Shown here piece by piece: positions 28,454 through 38,161 of a stretch of 64,000 bases of DNA. Within the stretch, counting starts at the first letter, position 1. Each line of letters opens with the position of its first letter. This DNA is from Saprospiraceae bacterium. GTDB lineage: Bacteria; Bacteroidota; Bacteroidia; Chitinophagales; Saprospiraceae. The notes below the pieces were generated by a model. That model ran no database searches, was not told the DNA's origin, and saw only the letters and a program-made list of their open reading frames with translations. The position numbers and the translations under genes are program-made. The DNA lies in NCBI GenBank assembly GCA_028285545.1, contig JANQPA010000012.1, positions 248,001-312,000 of the forward strand, read 5' to 3'.

Positions 28454-28828
28454 TCATCTTAAATTCGGGGCTCGGCCCGAGAATTTTAGGTCATGGCTTC
28501 GAGATCTGGATAATTTCCGCCCATTCAACTCTGTAATTTTTAATTGTCCAGTTTTTCTGCCTGTCACTTTAAGATAGCCCGCCCCTTTACTTCCTTTTCT
28601 ATAGTTTGATGTTTTCTGATTAGTTGTGGAAGAAGCTTTGCCATTCCATAAACCATCAATTTCTATTGCAAAAAAGAGTGAATCCTTATAAATACCTGTA
28701 ATTTCAAATTCTACCTGGGAAAGCATAGGCAAAGAAGATTTGGTTTCGGCAAACGCCAAGTCTTGGGCCTGTACATTCGAAAACAAGAAGATAAAGCCAA
28801 ATAAGAACAATAATTTTTTCATAGTCAT
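28454..28828 (-). CDS. Small exported hypothetical protein
   Basis: 124 residues with a signal peptide (KKLLFLFGFIFLFSNVQAQ; ATG 28828 or 28822). The mature part holds a strand-rich segment VEFEITGIYKDSLFFAIEID and a very basic, Ser-rich C-terminus (YRKGSKGAGYLKVTGRKTG, LSRSRSHDLKFSGRAP). No family recognised. A good terminator follows, so it is probably a single-gene transcript. Confidence 0.6.
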   Translation of the reverse strand: MTMKKLLFLFGFIFLFSNVQAQDLAFAETKSSLPMLSQVEFEITGIYKDSLFFAIEIDGLWNGKASSTTNQKTSNYRKGSKGAGYLKVTGRKTGQLKITELNGRKLSRSRSHDLKFSGRAPNLR

Positions 28829-29123
28829 TTGATTTTTAATTTTTTGTTTTAAAAAAAGTGCACAGAATTAACCTGACTACCTCATTCTATGAACTCAAAT
28901 TGATACCTCAAAACTAAGGACTAGTCAAACCCAATGTTGAAATAAACTTTGCAAATTTTAGCAAAAATGTCCCAAAACGAATTGAATTCCAGCCACTTGC
29001 AATATCAGCGCTAATGGATGAGACAAAAGTGCTAGTACTATCCGGGAGGATTATAGAACTTTATCATGCAATTAGATCCATGTCTAATTAACTCAAGTTG
29101 AGATGCAAATGAGTGACGAAAGT

Positions 29124-29245
29124 AACTGCCTTAGTCGGCAGTCAAGAAAGGTAGAAAGTAGAAAGATTTTTTACTTTTTATCAAAAAATATAAACCAATT
29201 ATCAAGAGTAAAGGTATTCGTCCTTCTACTTTATACTTTTTTCTT
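29124..29245 (+). repeat. Dispersed hairpin-plus-word element, copy A
   Basis: AACTGCC, a 6-nt loop and GGCAGT (29124-29142), then AAGGTAGAAAGTAGAAAG, a spacer of about 50 nt, and the complementary words TCCTTCTACTTTATAC (29221-29236). Copy B (35552) and copy C (55455-55498, minus) share the head at high identity. Confidence 0.65.
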
Positions 29246-29247
29246 TA

Positions 29248-29276
29248 TACTCCAAGTTGCGATGAAACTTGGAGTA
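29248..29276. repeat. CAAGTT..AACTTG hairpin, member 1
   Basis: 11-bp stem TACTCCAAGTT/AACTTGGAGTA around GCGATGA. It is the first of four related small hairpins (others at 54526, 54611, 62506), all intergenic. Confidence 0.6.
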
Positions 29277-29329
29277 ATTAATGGATCAAATTCACTATCT
29301 TCCAAAGGGTACTACACAAAATTTAGAGG

Positions 29330-32203
29330 ATGCGTATTACATTAATATATCTTTTGCTTTTACTGACTAACAACTTAGTTAAGGCACAACAGCAATATGT
29401 TTTGGATTCAAAATATCCTGTTCATGAACTGCAGAAGTATTTATCTGTGATTTCAGATCCTCAAAACACATTGACTCCACAGCAAATATTGCATGATTCG
29501 TCTCTGGTTTTTATCTCTGGCAGAAACTTGCCTAAACATTTGGAAGTTGGGAAAATCTATTGGGGAAAAATAAGTCTCCTTGTAAAAGATTCTTTGAATG
29601 ATTGGTCCCTCCATTTTGAAGACAGGCTAATCGGCCTTCCAGCCTGGTCTAAAAGCAATGGAAAGGTCGATGTATTTGCCTATCAAGAAGATAAACTGAT
29701 TTTTCATAAAAAAACCGGGGTAGAATATCCTCGGCACGAACGGGATAAGTCCGCAAATTGGGTGCTTAACCAGGTATCGTTGGACGAGCTTCCTCTGAAC
29801 GTTCCCCTGACCCTAATTATGAAAGTTCAGGGCAACAGTATCGGTTACCCCTCCTACTTTAATCTTAGTGCTCGGAGTCCTGCTCAAAAGAATTATCATC
29901 AAATCTATCAATTCGATAACAGCTTCAACATTTTCATGTTTGGAGTCACCTTCATCATATTACTATATCACCTCTTGCAGTTCCTTTATTTGAGGCAAAG
30001 GGTCTTTTTCTGGTTTTCGGTGTGGTTGATGTTTTGTACATTCACTATGGCCATGGCGACAGGTCTGGTCATTGGCAATTTTACTGAATTCCGCTACCCC
30101 TTTTGGTTATTTGTAGCGAGTAGTGTCTATTACTCTTTCTGGTTTTTTGGAAGAGAGTTCATCAATTCAAAAAAGAAATTCCCCAAACTAGATAAAAGTA
30201 TATTGGCTTTGGCCTTCTTTGTCCTTGCTGAAATTTTAATTACGGTTGTTTATGTGATTGTGGCTAAACCACAAGTCTTTATTACTGGTGTTGGACTTCA
30301 CTATCAATTTCTCAATATTTATACAATAGGGAGCTTCATTTTATCGATCGTCCTCCTTCTGAAAAAGGATTCCTTTGCCCGCTATTTTGGAGTTGGAGCA
30401 TTAATTGGTTCTGCCGCCCTGATGATAGGGAGCCTTTGGAGTATGGGTATTTTAATTCCACCTTTTGACCCTTATGCAACCAGTATGTTTTTGCAGATTA
30501 TTATCTACTCCTTTGGCATTGCCTACCGGCAGCAGGTACTGGCACAACAAGCACAGGCTGAAAAGTTAGAAGCCCAGCAAACGTATGCCGAAATGCAACG
30601 GATGAAAGATTTGGATGAGATCAAGACACGCTTCTTTGCAAATATCAGTCATGAATTCCGTACTCCTTTAGCTCTGATTGCCGGGCCTTTGGAGCACGCA
30701 CAGCAAAAATCCAGACAAATAAGGAATGATAATACCATAAGATTAGATAAAAAGGCTTACCATATTATCAAAAATAATACTGAGAGATTGCAAAATCTGA
30801 TTGATCAATTGCTGGAACTATCCAAAATAGAAAGTGGCCATCTCCATCTTTCTCTTAAGCAAGGAGGTCTAATGTCATTTCTCCGTTCCATTTTATATTC
30901 TTTTGAAAGCATGGCTGAACGGGGAAACATTAGTTTTAACACTAATTTTTCAAATGAGAACCACCAGGCTTTTTATGATAAAGACAAGCTTGAAAAAATA
31001 TTAACCAATTTACTCTCCAACGCCTTCAAATACACACCTGAAGGCGGTATGGTCACTACTGTAGTTGATCTTGGACAAGAGTATTTAAATATTGAAATTA
31101 CTGACACTGGCAAAGGTATCGACAAAGAAGAGGTCAAACATATATTCGAACGCTTTTACCGGGTGGAAGGCTCAGAGAAAAAGGGCTCAGGAATAGGGCT
31201 GGCCTTAACCAAAGAATTGATTGATTTTCATAATGGACATATCATAGTTGATAGTGTAAAAGGAAAGGGAACAACTTTTAAAATTAGAATACCAGTTACT
31301 TTAAAAGGGCTTCCCGAAGCGATCTCTGTTACTGAGCTTTCCCATCATCAGAGTTTTTTGGACATGGAGCCTATCCCATCGGCTAATTTGGCTGCTTCTG
31401 AAGAAGCTAAAACGATCCAAGTTCCGCAAACAAAAGATCTACCCATCGTACTTATTGTAGAGGATAACAAGGATCTTCGATTCTTCATTTCCGACATTAT
31501 AAAACACCAATATCAGGTTTTATTAGCGGAAGATGGTTGGCAGGGTGAACGTATGGCTTTTGAGCATATCCCGGATATTGTAATTAGCGATGTGATGATG
31601 CCTAAAAAAGATGGGTATCAACTGTGCCATTCCCTTAAAAACAATCCAAAGACCAGTCATATTCCTATAATTATGCTAACCGCTAAGGCGGGGCAAGAAA
31701 ATAAGATGGAGGGTTTGATTCAGGGTGCAGATACCTATCTTACCAAACCATTTAAGGAGCAGGAATTGCTCATTCGAATGAAAAACCTGGTCCAGGCCAA
31801 GGAGAAACTTTGGGAACATTTCAAAACGCTGGACATGTTTCTCGCAGATGATCTGGAAATAACCTCTGTTGATAATCGCTTTTTGCAGGATGTATTTAAG
31901 ACTATTAAAGATAATTTGGATAATGAGCAATTTGGGGTTGAAGATCTGATGCGTGCCCTGGGATTTAGTCGATCTCAATTGCATAGAAAACTAAAGGCCT
32001 TATTGGATAAATCGGCCAACCAATTGATAGTAGAAGTTCGATTAAATGAAGCTTATCGCCTGCTCAAACAAAATAAAGGATCTGTTTCTGAGGTGGCTTT
32101 TTCGGTTGGATATTCTCACCTTTCCCATTTTACTAAAAGTTTTAAGAACAAATTTGGGATGTTGCCAAGTGAGGTGAAGGGAGGGAAAAATGAGAATGGG
32201 TGA
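29330..32203 (+). CDS. Complete hybrid two-component sensor with 7TM-DISM input
   Basis: 957 residues, one-component phosphorelay at the inner membrane. A signal peptide (1-19) precedes a periplasmic domain to about 200 and a 7TM-DISM transmembrane block about 205-400. Next come a coiled coil and HisKA (ISHEFRTPLALIAG, His near 443), HATPase with N-box TNLLSNAFKYTP and GSGIGLALTKEL, and a receiver near 705-820 (IVEDNKD, SDVMMPKKDG, TKPF). The AraC DNA-binding domain occupies 850-950 (FSRSQLHRKLKALL, VGYSHLSHFTKSFKNKFG). Unlike the SusCD-linked sensors it lacks two-bladed propeller repeats. It is divergent from the exported gene at 28454; its target genes are unknown, with the T9SS genes on either side as candidates. 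Confidence 0.94.
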   Translation: MRITLIYLLLLLTNNLVKAQQQYVLDSKYPVHELQKYLSVISDPQNTLTPQQILHDSSLVFISGRNLPKHLEVGKIYWGKISLLVKDSLNDWSLHFEDRLIGLPAWSKSNGKVDVFAYQEDKLIFHKKTGVEYPRHERDKSANWVLNQVSLDELPLNVPLTLIMKVQGNSIGYPSYFNLSARSPAQKNYHQIYQFDNSFNIFMFGVTFIILLYHLLQFLYLRQRVFFWFSVWLMFCTFTMAMATGLVIGNFTEFRYPFWLFVASSVYYSFWFFGREFINSKKKFPKLDKSILALAFFVLAEILITVVYVIVAKPQVFITGVGLHYQFLNIYTIGSFILSIVLLLKKDSFARYFGVGALIGSAALMIGSLWSMGILIPPFDPYATSMFLQIIIYSFGIAYRQQVLAQQAQAEKLEAQQTYAEMQRMKDLDEIKTRFFANISHEFRTPLALIAGPLEHAQQKSRQIRNDNTIRLDKKAYHIIKNNTERLQNLIDQLLELSKIESGHLHLSLKQGGLMSFLRSILYSFESMAERGNISFNTNFSNENHQAFYDKDKLEKILTNLLSNAFKYTPEGGMVTTVVDLGQEYLNIEITDTGKGIDKEEVKHIFERFYRVEGSEKKGSGIGLALTKELIDFHNGHIIVDSVKGKGTTFKIRIPVTLKGLPEAISVTELSHHQSFLDMEPIPSANLAASEEAKTIQVPQTKDLPIVLIVEDNKDLRFFISDIIKHQYQVLLAEDGWQGERMAFEHIPDIVISDVMMPKKDGYQLCHSLKNNPKTSHIPIIMLTAKAGQENKMEGLIQGADTYLTKPFKEQELLIRMKNLVQAKEKLWEHFKTLDMFLADDLEITSVDNRFLQDVFKTIKDNLDNEQFGVEDLMRALGFSRSQLHRKLKALLDKSANQLIVEVRLNEAYRLLKQNKGSVSEVAFSVGYSHLSHFTKSFKNKFGMLPSEVKGGKNENG

Positions 32204-32402
32204 TAGTGTTTTTTCGTCAAGAGCTTTCAGAAAAAACAACTCGAAACGCAACTCTGGAACATCGTAAACACCCTTCTTTATGATCCTTCATGGCGTTCTT
32301 TATCGAGAGTTCGACAACGGGCAGGAGGATACCTTGGAGCGGCAACAGCATCTGGATCTTCGTTTTGAGGTTATAGTAGTCATTTAAAGAACAAGAAGTT
32401 GT

Positions 32403-34865
32403 TTAATTTCGAATCCTAACAAATTTCGTCACTCGGTTCCATTTATTGTTGTACAGATGTAAGAGGTAAATCCCATTTGAAAGCTCAGATACGGGGATTT
32501 TCATCCTCGAATCAGCTTGAAGGATACCATTTTTTATTGATACTCCACTCCCCACCTTATAGATAGAATAGTTAAGTGTTCGACTGAAATCTAGTGGTTC
32601 CAATTCCAAAAATATTTGATCTGATCTTGCAGGATTGGGATATAGTTTCAATTCAGTTTTTGAAATTTTATTAGTTGAAGAAATGATTTGCTCAAGATTA
32701 ACTCTCACCAGACTGGCAGCACCATTTGGCATTAAAAATCCTCCTGACAAATAGATAGTAGTGGAATCTTTTACTAAAAGATCAGTAATAAAAAGTGACC
32801 TGAGTTCAGGTAATAGCTCTTGAATGAAATTCCCGTTTTTATCCATTATGATTCGCCCTGAAGGAACTGAGATATTTTTATGCATATCAAAATTACCTTC
32901 TACAAAAATATGCCCATTGGGAAGTTCCTTTAACAAATCAATTTTATAATTCGAATATCTAGTTCGTGAAAAATCATTTGAAAAATCCAGGTCGGTAGTC
33001 CCGTCTGGAAATAATCTATAAAAATTACCACTGGCTAATGCAATAAAAGTGGTATTTGTATCAACAGAAAGCATGGCAGTTGGAAACAAATCCTTCAAAA
33101 TATCATTCTGAAAACCTGGATCTCTTTCCCCGTTTGGTTCTGCTCTTACAACAACTGTAGGTGCACCTCCATTGTATTGGATATCAGTTCCTCTAAATAG
33201 GACTTTATCATCTTTTTGAATATGAAATCCATTTACAGTTCTCATGTCATCAAAAAAAAGATCATCGTAATCAATCACCTCAATTTCATTGTTTGAGTTG
33301 ATCTTATAACGAAATATGGATTGCTTAGCTCCATCATTAGATCTAATTGTGATCCCTTCTGCGGCATAGATATAATCTTTGCTGTCAACCTCAAGCAAGC
33401 CAACTCCTCCTACTTTCCCCTGAAAGTCAAAAGGAAGATCCATTAAATATTTCCCATCCTTATCCAAAATGTCCAGGCCAACAATATTAACATCTGTATA
33501 CTGCCCAAGTAGACTGCCTCCCACTACTAATCTGCCGTCGCTTAATGATCGTATTTCATTTATCCTAGACAAGGAATTGGTATTACTTAAATCAAAAGTT
33601 GAGTCTATAGAACCATCAGGAAACAATCGTACCAGGTGAGGGATGGGCTGGCCATTTACATAGTCAAAAAAGCCCGCAGCAATGATTTTCCCATCATCTT
33701 GCTGGACTAAACTTTGCACAGTAGCAGGAGAAAATAGGTTGGTTTGAAAATTGTCATCAAAACTTAAGTTCGCCCCTTGCATATCTAATCGAATTATGCC
33801 TGTAGTAGGAGTTCCCTGATATTCATCGAATCTTCCCACAATGATCACTCCCGTTGAATCAAAAGCAAAGTCTGAGGGGCCAACCCCAGGCAGACCATTA
33901 ATCAAATACCAATCGTTCCTGCCATCTAGACCAAAAAAAGAAAAACTCCCTCCTAGAAGCAGAATATTCCCGTCTTCTGTCCCTTTTATTAAATTATAAT
34001 CAGTAGAGGTATAAATACTGCTTAGAAAATTCCCTAAGCTGTCAAATAAAAAATGATCATTTAAATTCCCTGAAATCACTCCGATGTTTCCATTAGGAAA
34101 AACATCAAAATCATTGACCTTATTTCCACCTTTTATTTCGAAAACCGGGTTAAAATCAGCATCTACTACACCCATAGAATCAAACCTTAATCCAATTTGA
34201 TTAAAAGTATCTATGGTTAGACCCGACCCCATTGCAATCAGCTCATTAGAAGATCGAAACCCGATATCGGCAAGCGTTCGATATTGTTCCCCTGACAGAT
34301 CAGGTTCGAAGTCAATTTTTCTAAAAAATGGATCTTCCAGTCCGTCCTCATCAAACAACCTAAGGCCATAAGAATAATTACTGTTTTCAAAATAAGTCCT
34401 CTGAGAATAGGCCACAAAAAGTTTTTTATTTGGAAGAATTTCTACTTTAAAATAGAAACGGGAGGAATCTTTAACTACCTGAAAAGTGGGATCTAGCTGG
34501 CCATTAGGCAATAACCTGAGGAGGTTGCCCAAATACTCTCTCGAACGGTTAAGAAAGTATCCGGAAATGATGATTTTACCATCGTCTTGGATTTTAAAAT
34601 CTGCTGGCCTGGAAATGATCCGGGGATCATATTGAAAGCTTGAGTCTAATTGTCCATCAGGGTGCAAACGAACAAAGCTGTTGACCAGTTTAGATCCATA
34701 AAATGTAAAATTACCAGCCACCAGGTATTTCTGATCGTTTTGGACTTCAACATCGTAGGTTTCACCAGGTCTGGTAAATTGAGGAGCAAAATCGGAATCG
34801 ATGGATTGTCCTGAAAGTATGCGGGCCAAAGAAAATAACAGACAAAAAATGGTTAGGGGTTTCAT
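32403..34865 (-). CDS. Delta-60 repeat T9SS-secreted protein
   Basis: 820 residues. Signal peptide (MKPLTIFCLLFSLARILSGQ), then tandem delta-60 repeats, each like DGKIIISGYF..LRLLPNGQLDPTF, forming probable propeller blades through about residue 720. A type IX sorting domain closes the chain (KLYPNPARSDQIFLELEPLD, ending VTKFVRIRN). The repeats are structural; no catalytic motif is seen. Probably a surface or secreted scaffold. It is convergent with the hybrid sensor gene. Confidence 0.9.
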   Translation of the reverse strand: MKPLTIFCLLFSLARILSGQSIDSDFAPQFTRPGETYDVEVQNDQKYLVAGNFTFYGSKLVNSFVRLHPDGQLDSSFQYDPRIISRPADFKIQDDGKIIISGYFLNRSREYLGNLLRLLPNGQLDPTFQVVKDSSRFYFKVEILPNKKLFVAYSQRTYFENSNYSYGLRLFDEDGLEDPFFRKIDFEPDLSGEQYRTLADIGFRSSNELIAMGSGLTIDTFNQIGLRFDSMGVVDADFNPVFEIKGGNKVNDFDVFPNGNIGVISGNLNDHFLFDSLGNFLSSIYTSTDYNLIKGTEDGNILLLGGSFSFFGLDGRNDWYLINGLPGVGPSDFAFDSTGVIIVGRFDEYQGTPTTGIIRLDMQGANLSFDDNFQTNLFSPATVQSLVQQDDGKIIAAGFFDYVNGQPIPHLVRLFPDGSIDSTFDLSNTNSLSRINEIRSLSDGRLVVGGSLLGQYTDVNIVGLDILDKDGKYLMDLPFDFQGKVGGVGLLEVDSKDYIYAAEGITIRSNDGAKQSIFRYKINSNNEIEVIDYDDLFFDDMRTVNGFHIQKDDKVLFRGTDIQYNGGAPTVVVRAEPNGERDPGFQNDILKDLFPTAMLSVDTNTTFIALASGNFYRLFPDGTTDLDFSNDFSRTRYSNYKIDLLKELPNGHIFVEGNFDMHKNISVPSGRIIMDKNGNFIQELLPELRSLFITDLLVKDSTTIYLSGGFLMPNGAASLVRVNLEQIISSTNKISKTELKLYPNPARSDQIFLELEPLDFSRTLNYSIYKVGSGVSIKNGILQADSRMKIPVSELSNGIYLLHLYNNKWNRVTKFVRIRN

Positions 34866-35027
34866 ATGAATTGTTTTGGATTTAGTTTAATATTGTTTAA
34901 AAAGGGGGATCTCGGTTGTCCAATTGCTCTGAACCACCTTATTAATATCAGAAAAACTTAATAAATACTGAACAGTTATTTTAGGTTTTTTATTTTGAAA
35001 TTATTGATTCAAAATTCAACCTCAATC

Positions 35028-35072
35028 TAAAAACAAAAAAAGCCAACACACTGATTAACAATGCATTGGCTT
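35028..35072 (-). terminator. Terminator of tRNA-Asp
   Basis: On the minus strand AAGCCAA (35072-35066) pairs with TTGGCTT (35046-35040), followed by a T-rich run. It lies 11 bp downstream of the tRNA. Confidence 0.7.
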
Positions 35073-35082
35073 AATGTTGTTG

Positions 35083-35156
35083 CGGTCCGGACGGGACTCG
35101 AACCCGCGACCCCCTGCGTGACAGGCAGGTATTCTAACCAGCTGAACTACCGAACC
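35083..35156 (-). tRNA. tRNA-Asp (anticodon GTC)
   Basis: Cloverleaf read on the minus strand: acceptor GGTTCGG/CCGGACC, D-arm TTCAGCTGGTTAGAA, anticodon arm CCTGCCTGTCACGCAGG with GTC in the loop, and T-arm GCGGGTTCGAGTCCCGT. Discriminator G; CCA is not fully encoded (GCAA). Aspartate decoding follows from the anticodon. Confidence 0.96.
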
Positions 35157-35191
35157 ATATTTTTATACTAGGAGTATCTTTTTACTCTTTT

Positions 35192-35257
35192 GTTCGAAGT
35201 TCCCTAGCGACCCTCACGCCATAAGCGTGATATTCTAACCAGCTGAACTACCGAACC
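35192..35257 (-). pseudogene. Partial tRNA-Asp-like copy, T-arm lost
   Basis: The first 27 nt (35257-35231) are identical to the 5' half of the adjacent tRNA-Asp, including acceptor strand and D-arm. The anticodon region changes to TCACG-CTTATGG-CGTGA (loop would read TAT), and no proper T-arm or matching 3' acceptor follows; only a GTTCG/CGAAC closing helix can be drawn. It probably is a decayed duplicate. Confidence 0.6.
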
Positions 35258-35445
35258 TTTTTCTTTCCCAAATCATTGATGGTCATTTGTTAATTTTTAT
35301 TACTGCTTTCAGTCTTTTTATTAACTTTGACCCTGTCTTTTCAATGACGCGAGTGCAAAGATAAGTTTTGACTTTATAATACGCAACATCATCGTAAAAA
35401 AAATTAAAAAAAATCAGATAAAATTTTTTCCTGCAAGCGAATTGC

Positions 35446-35453
35446 TAATTTTG
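35446..35453 (+). promoter_or_regulatory. TAnnTTTG -7 box upstream of accA
   Basis: TAATTTTG is an exact match to the Bacteroidota -7 consensus. It would start a transcript with a leader of about 235 nt that contains repeat copy B before the accA ATG. No convincing -33 box was found. Confidence 0.4.
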
Positions 35454-35551
35454 CACCAGTTAATTGGAAGAAACACCCCATTTCCCAAAATCAATGAAAA
35501 CATCAGTAAGAAATTTGAACTTAAGCTATATTGCATTTAATGGTAGAATGT

Positions 35552-35655
35552 AACTGCCCTAGGCAGTCAGAGAAGGTAGAAAGTAAAAAGACTTTTCAAT
35601 TATAATAACCTTAATTTCTAGTATCCTTCTACCTTTGTCCTTCTACATTCTACTC
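35552..35655 (+). repeat. Dispersed hairpin-plus-word element, copy B
   Basis: AACTGCC-cta-GGCAGTCAGAGA (35552-35572), then AGGTAGAAAGTAAAAAG, a spacer, and complementary words TCCTTCTACCTTTGTCCTTC (35621-35640). It lies in the accA leader. Same family as copies A and C. Confidence 0.65.
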
Positions 35656-35696
35656 ATTACAACCTAATCCTGTAAGGAAAGAAAAAAAATTGGAGT

Positions 35697-36683
35697 ATGG
35701 TATTCCTTGAATTTGAGAAACCTTTAGAAGTATTATACGAACAGTTGGAAAAACTTCAGCAAGTGGGTAATGAAGGCGAAATCGACGTCACCGAAATGAC
35801 CAAAATGCTGGAAAACAAGATCAAGGCCAAAAGAAAGGAAATATATAGTAACCTTAGCGGCTGGCAAAAGGTACAGTTGTCACGACATCCGGAACGCCCC
35901 TATACCCTCTACTACATCAAACAAATGTGTAGAAAATTCGTAGAACTACATGGAGATCGCTATTACAGTGATGATAAAGCCATTGTAGGTGGTATCGGAA
36001 CTTTGGATGGGCAAACCGTCGTTATCCTGGGCCAACAGAAAGGCGTCAATACCAAAATGCGCCAATACCGCAATTTCGGTATGGCCAATCCAGAAGGCTA
36101 TCGCAAAGCCTTACGCCTTATGAAACTGGCAGAGCGATTTGGATTTCCCGTCGTTACCCTAATCGATACTCCCGGAGCTTATCCAGGACTTGAGGCAGAA
36201 GAACGAGGGCAGGCTGAAGCCATCGCCAGAAACCTTTTTGAAATGGCTCAACTTACTGTACCCATCATTTGTGTGGTGATTGGTGAGGGTGCCTCAGGAG
36301 GTGCCATTGGCATCGGTTTAGGAGACAAAGTGTTTATGCTAGAAAATACTTGGTATTCCGTGATCTCCCCTGAATCTTGCTCCTCCATTTTGTGGAGAAG
36401 TTGGGATTATAAAGAACAGGCTGCCGAAGCCCTAAAATTGACAGCAGAACATATGTTCAATTTTGGCTTAATCGATGGCATCATTAAAGAACCGATGGGT
36501 GGAGCTCATTCCAATCCTGAAGAAATGGCCAAAATACTAAAGCGACATATAAAAAAGGCCGTCGCAGAACTTTCAGAAATGAGCGCAGAGGAAAGAATTA
36601 ACGCAAGAATTGAAAAGTACTCCAATATGGGAGTATATGAGCAGATGGGAACGGAAATTGTTAATGACAATAATGACAAATGA
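35697..36683 (+). CDS. accA: Acetyl-CoA carboxylase carboxyltransferase subunit alpha
   Basis: 328 residues, full length for AccA. N-terminal coiled coil ([18 protein letters not shown]), then the carboxyltransferase fold with [55 protein letters not shown] and [15 protein letters not shown] for oxyanion/CoA contacts. With AccD it transfers the carboxyl from biotin to acetyl-CoA in the cytosol, the first step of fatty-acid synthesis. Its stop overlaps the next start (ATGA). Confidence 0.98.
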   Translation: MVFLEFEKPLEVLYEQLEKLQQVGNEGEIDVTEMTKMLENKIKAKRKEIYSNLSGWQKVQLSRHPERPYTLYYIKQMCRKFVELHGDRYYSDDKAIVGGIGTLDGQTVVILGQQKGVNTKMRQYRNFGMANPEGYRKALRLMKLAERFGFPVVTLIDTPGAYPGLEAEERGQAEAIARNLFEMAQLTVPIICVVIGEGASGGAIGIGLGDKVFMLENTWYSVISPESCSSILWRSWDYKEQAAEALKLTAEHMFNFGLIDGIIKEPMGGAHSNPEEMAKILKRHIKKAVAELSEMSAEERINARIEKYSNMGVYEQMGTEIVNDNNDK

Positions 36684-37231
36684 GCTTTTTAAATGATATC
36701 AAAAAGGGCATCCAGCAAAGAACGCTGAAAAAACAACTTTCCAATAAGGAAAGAAAGACAGGGGAAATGAATATGCTCAAAGCAAAATCTATTGGCCTTC
36801 TATTTGATGCCACTAACCTGTCTGAGCGGAATACGGTGCTTTCTTATGCTGAAAAATTAAAAAAGAAGAATAAGAAAGTGCAACTTTTAGGCTTTTTTGA
36901 GCAAGCTCCTCAAGAAGATAATTTTACCTTCCCCTTTTATGTAAAAAAAGATATCAATTGGAAAGGAGTACCGGTCGGGCAGAAAATCAAGGATTTTCTG
37001 GAACTTCGACTGGATTTACTCATTCACCTCAACCTTGAAACCAATCTGCATTCTGAATCCATCGCTGCCATTTCTGATGCCTGTCTAAAAATTGGGCCCG
37101 TTACAGAAAATGTACATTGCTACGATCTTATGATCGACCCTGCTAAAAATCAAAATCTCAGCGATTTTATCAATCAGGTAGAACTTCTTCTACAAAAGAC
37201 CAATACAGAGCATGAACCCACAAAAGTTTAG
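36680..37231 (+). CDS. Conserved hypothetical protein of the accA-dapA operon (DUF6913-like)
   Basis: 183 residues, cytosolic, very Lys-rich at the N-terminus ([20 protein letters not shown]). A Rossmann-like order of strands is seen: [27 protein letters not shown], with VHCYDLMID near the end. From memory it resembles the Bacteroidota-specific DUF6913 family; function unproven. It overlaps accA by 4 bp and dapA by 20 bp, so translation of all three is coupled. Confidence 0.75.
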   Translation: MSFLNDIKKGIQQRTLKKQLSNKERKTGEMNMLKAKSIGLLFDATNLSERNTVLSYAEKLKKKNKKVQLLGFFEQAPQEDNFTFPFYVKKDINWKGVPVGQKIKDFLELRLDLLIHLNLETNLHSESIAAISDACLKIGPVTENVHCYDLMIDPAKNQNLSDFINQVELLLQKTNTEHEPTKV

Positions 37232-38117
37232 AGGAACCGGAGTTGCCCTGGTTACCCCTTTCAAAAACTATAAAATCGACTTTTCCACTCTTGAAAATAT
37301 CATTGAATATGTTATTGAGGGGGGCGTTGATTATATTGTCTCACTAGGTACTACTGGTGAAGCCATCACCCTTACTGCTGAAGAATGTAAAGAGGTTTTT
37401 AATTTTACAGTAAAAACTGTCAATGGCAGAATTCCTCTTGTTGCCGGATTGTTTGGAAGCAACTTTACTCAGAAATTGGTGAATGCCCTCAAAGTCTATG
37501 ACCTGGAGGGCTTTGATGCCATCATGTCCAGTAGTCCAGCCTATAATAAACCCCCTCAAGAAGGGATTTATCGCCACTATATGGAGGTAGCAAAAGCATC
37601 TCCTCTTCCCATCATTATTTATAATGTGCCTGGAAGGACTAGTTCCAACATCTTACCTGAGACCATCATTCGCCTGGCCGAGTCAAGTGATAAATTTATC
37701 GCAGTAAAAGAGGCCTCCGGAAATATTGGACAAGCGATGAGTATCCTCAAAAGTCGCCCCGATAATTTTTTGGTTCTCTGCGGTGATGATCCCCTTACCG
37801 TTCCTATGATCAGTTGTGGTGGAGATGGAGTCATTTCAGTAATAGCAAACGCTTATCCTACACAATGGTCTGAAATGGTCAGAGCTGCCTTGCAAAATGA
37901 TTTTGCTAAAGCTGCCGCCATTAATTCGAACTTATTAGACATTCATCCCTGGCTTTATGTGGAAGGAAACCCTGCTGGTGTTAAAGCGGCAATGGAACAT
38001 ATGGGATTGTGTAGTCGAGAGGTTCGATTACCCCTGGCTCCCTATTCTGAAGAAAGACTAGCTGGATTACTAAAAGAAATGGCCAATGTCTCTGAAGCGG
38101 TAGAAAGTAAAATGTAA
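37212..38117 (+). CDS. dapA: 4-hydroxy-tetrahydrodipicolinate synthase
   Basis: 301 residues, normal length. A TIM barrel condensing pyruvate with aspartate semialdehyde in lysine and meso-diaminopimelate synthesis. Catalytic residues are visible: LGTTGEA (Thr pair near 47), YNVPGRT (Tyr near 137, in IIYNVPGR) and the Schiff-base Lys in FIAVKEASGN near 166. The long VAKASPLPI helix and GGDGVISV are also typical. Last gene of the coupled accA operon; its stop codon lies inside a hairpin. Confidence 0.97.
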   Translation: MNPQKFRGTGVALVTPFKNYKIDFSTLENIIEYVIEGGVDYIVSLGTTGEAITLTAEECKEVFNFTVKTVNGRIPLVAGLFGSNFTQKLVNALKVYDLEGFDAIMSSSPAYNKPPQEGIYRHYMEVAKASPLPIIIYNVPGRTSSNILPETIIRLAESSDKFIAVKEASGNIGQAMSILKSRPDNFLVLCGDDPLTVPMISCGGDGVISVIANAYPTQWSEMVRAALQNDFAKAAAINSNLLDIHPWLYVEGNPAGVKAAMEHMGLCSREVRLPLAPYSEERLAGLLKEMANVSEAVESKM

Positions 38118-38150
38118 AAAGTAGAAAGATTTAGTCTTTCTACTTTTTAC
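38114..38150. terminator. 16-bp hairpin terminator overlapping the dapA stop
   Basis: GTAAAAAGTAGAAAGA (38114-38129) pairs perfectly with 38135-38150 over a 5-nt loop. The words (GTAGAAAG, CTTTCTAC) are those of the dispersed element arms. It serves the convergent dapA and the next minus-strand gene. Confidence 0.75.
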
Positions 38151-38161
38151 TTGCTACTAAT

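Noticed and set aside
29103-29345. 80-codon ORF ahead of the hybrid sensor
   Set aside because: It reads through repeat copy A and the small hairpin, and its residues are those forced by the repeat words; it overlaps the sensor start.
35083-35257. Integrated element bounded by tRNA-Asp duplication
   Set aside because: The two copies are only about 75 bp apart and share the 5' half, whereas integrative elements usually duplicate the tRNA 3' end and carry an integrase.
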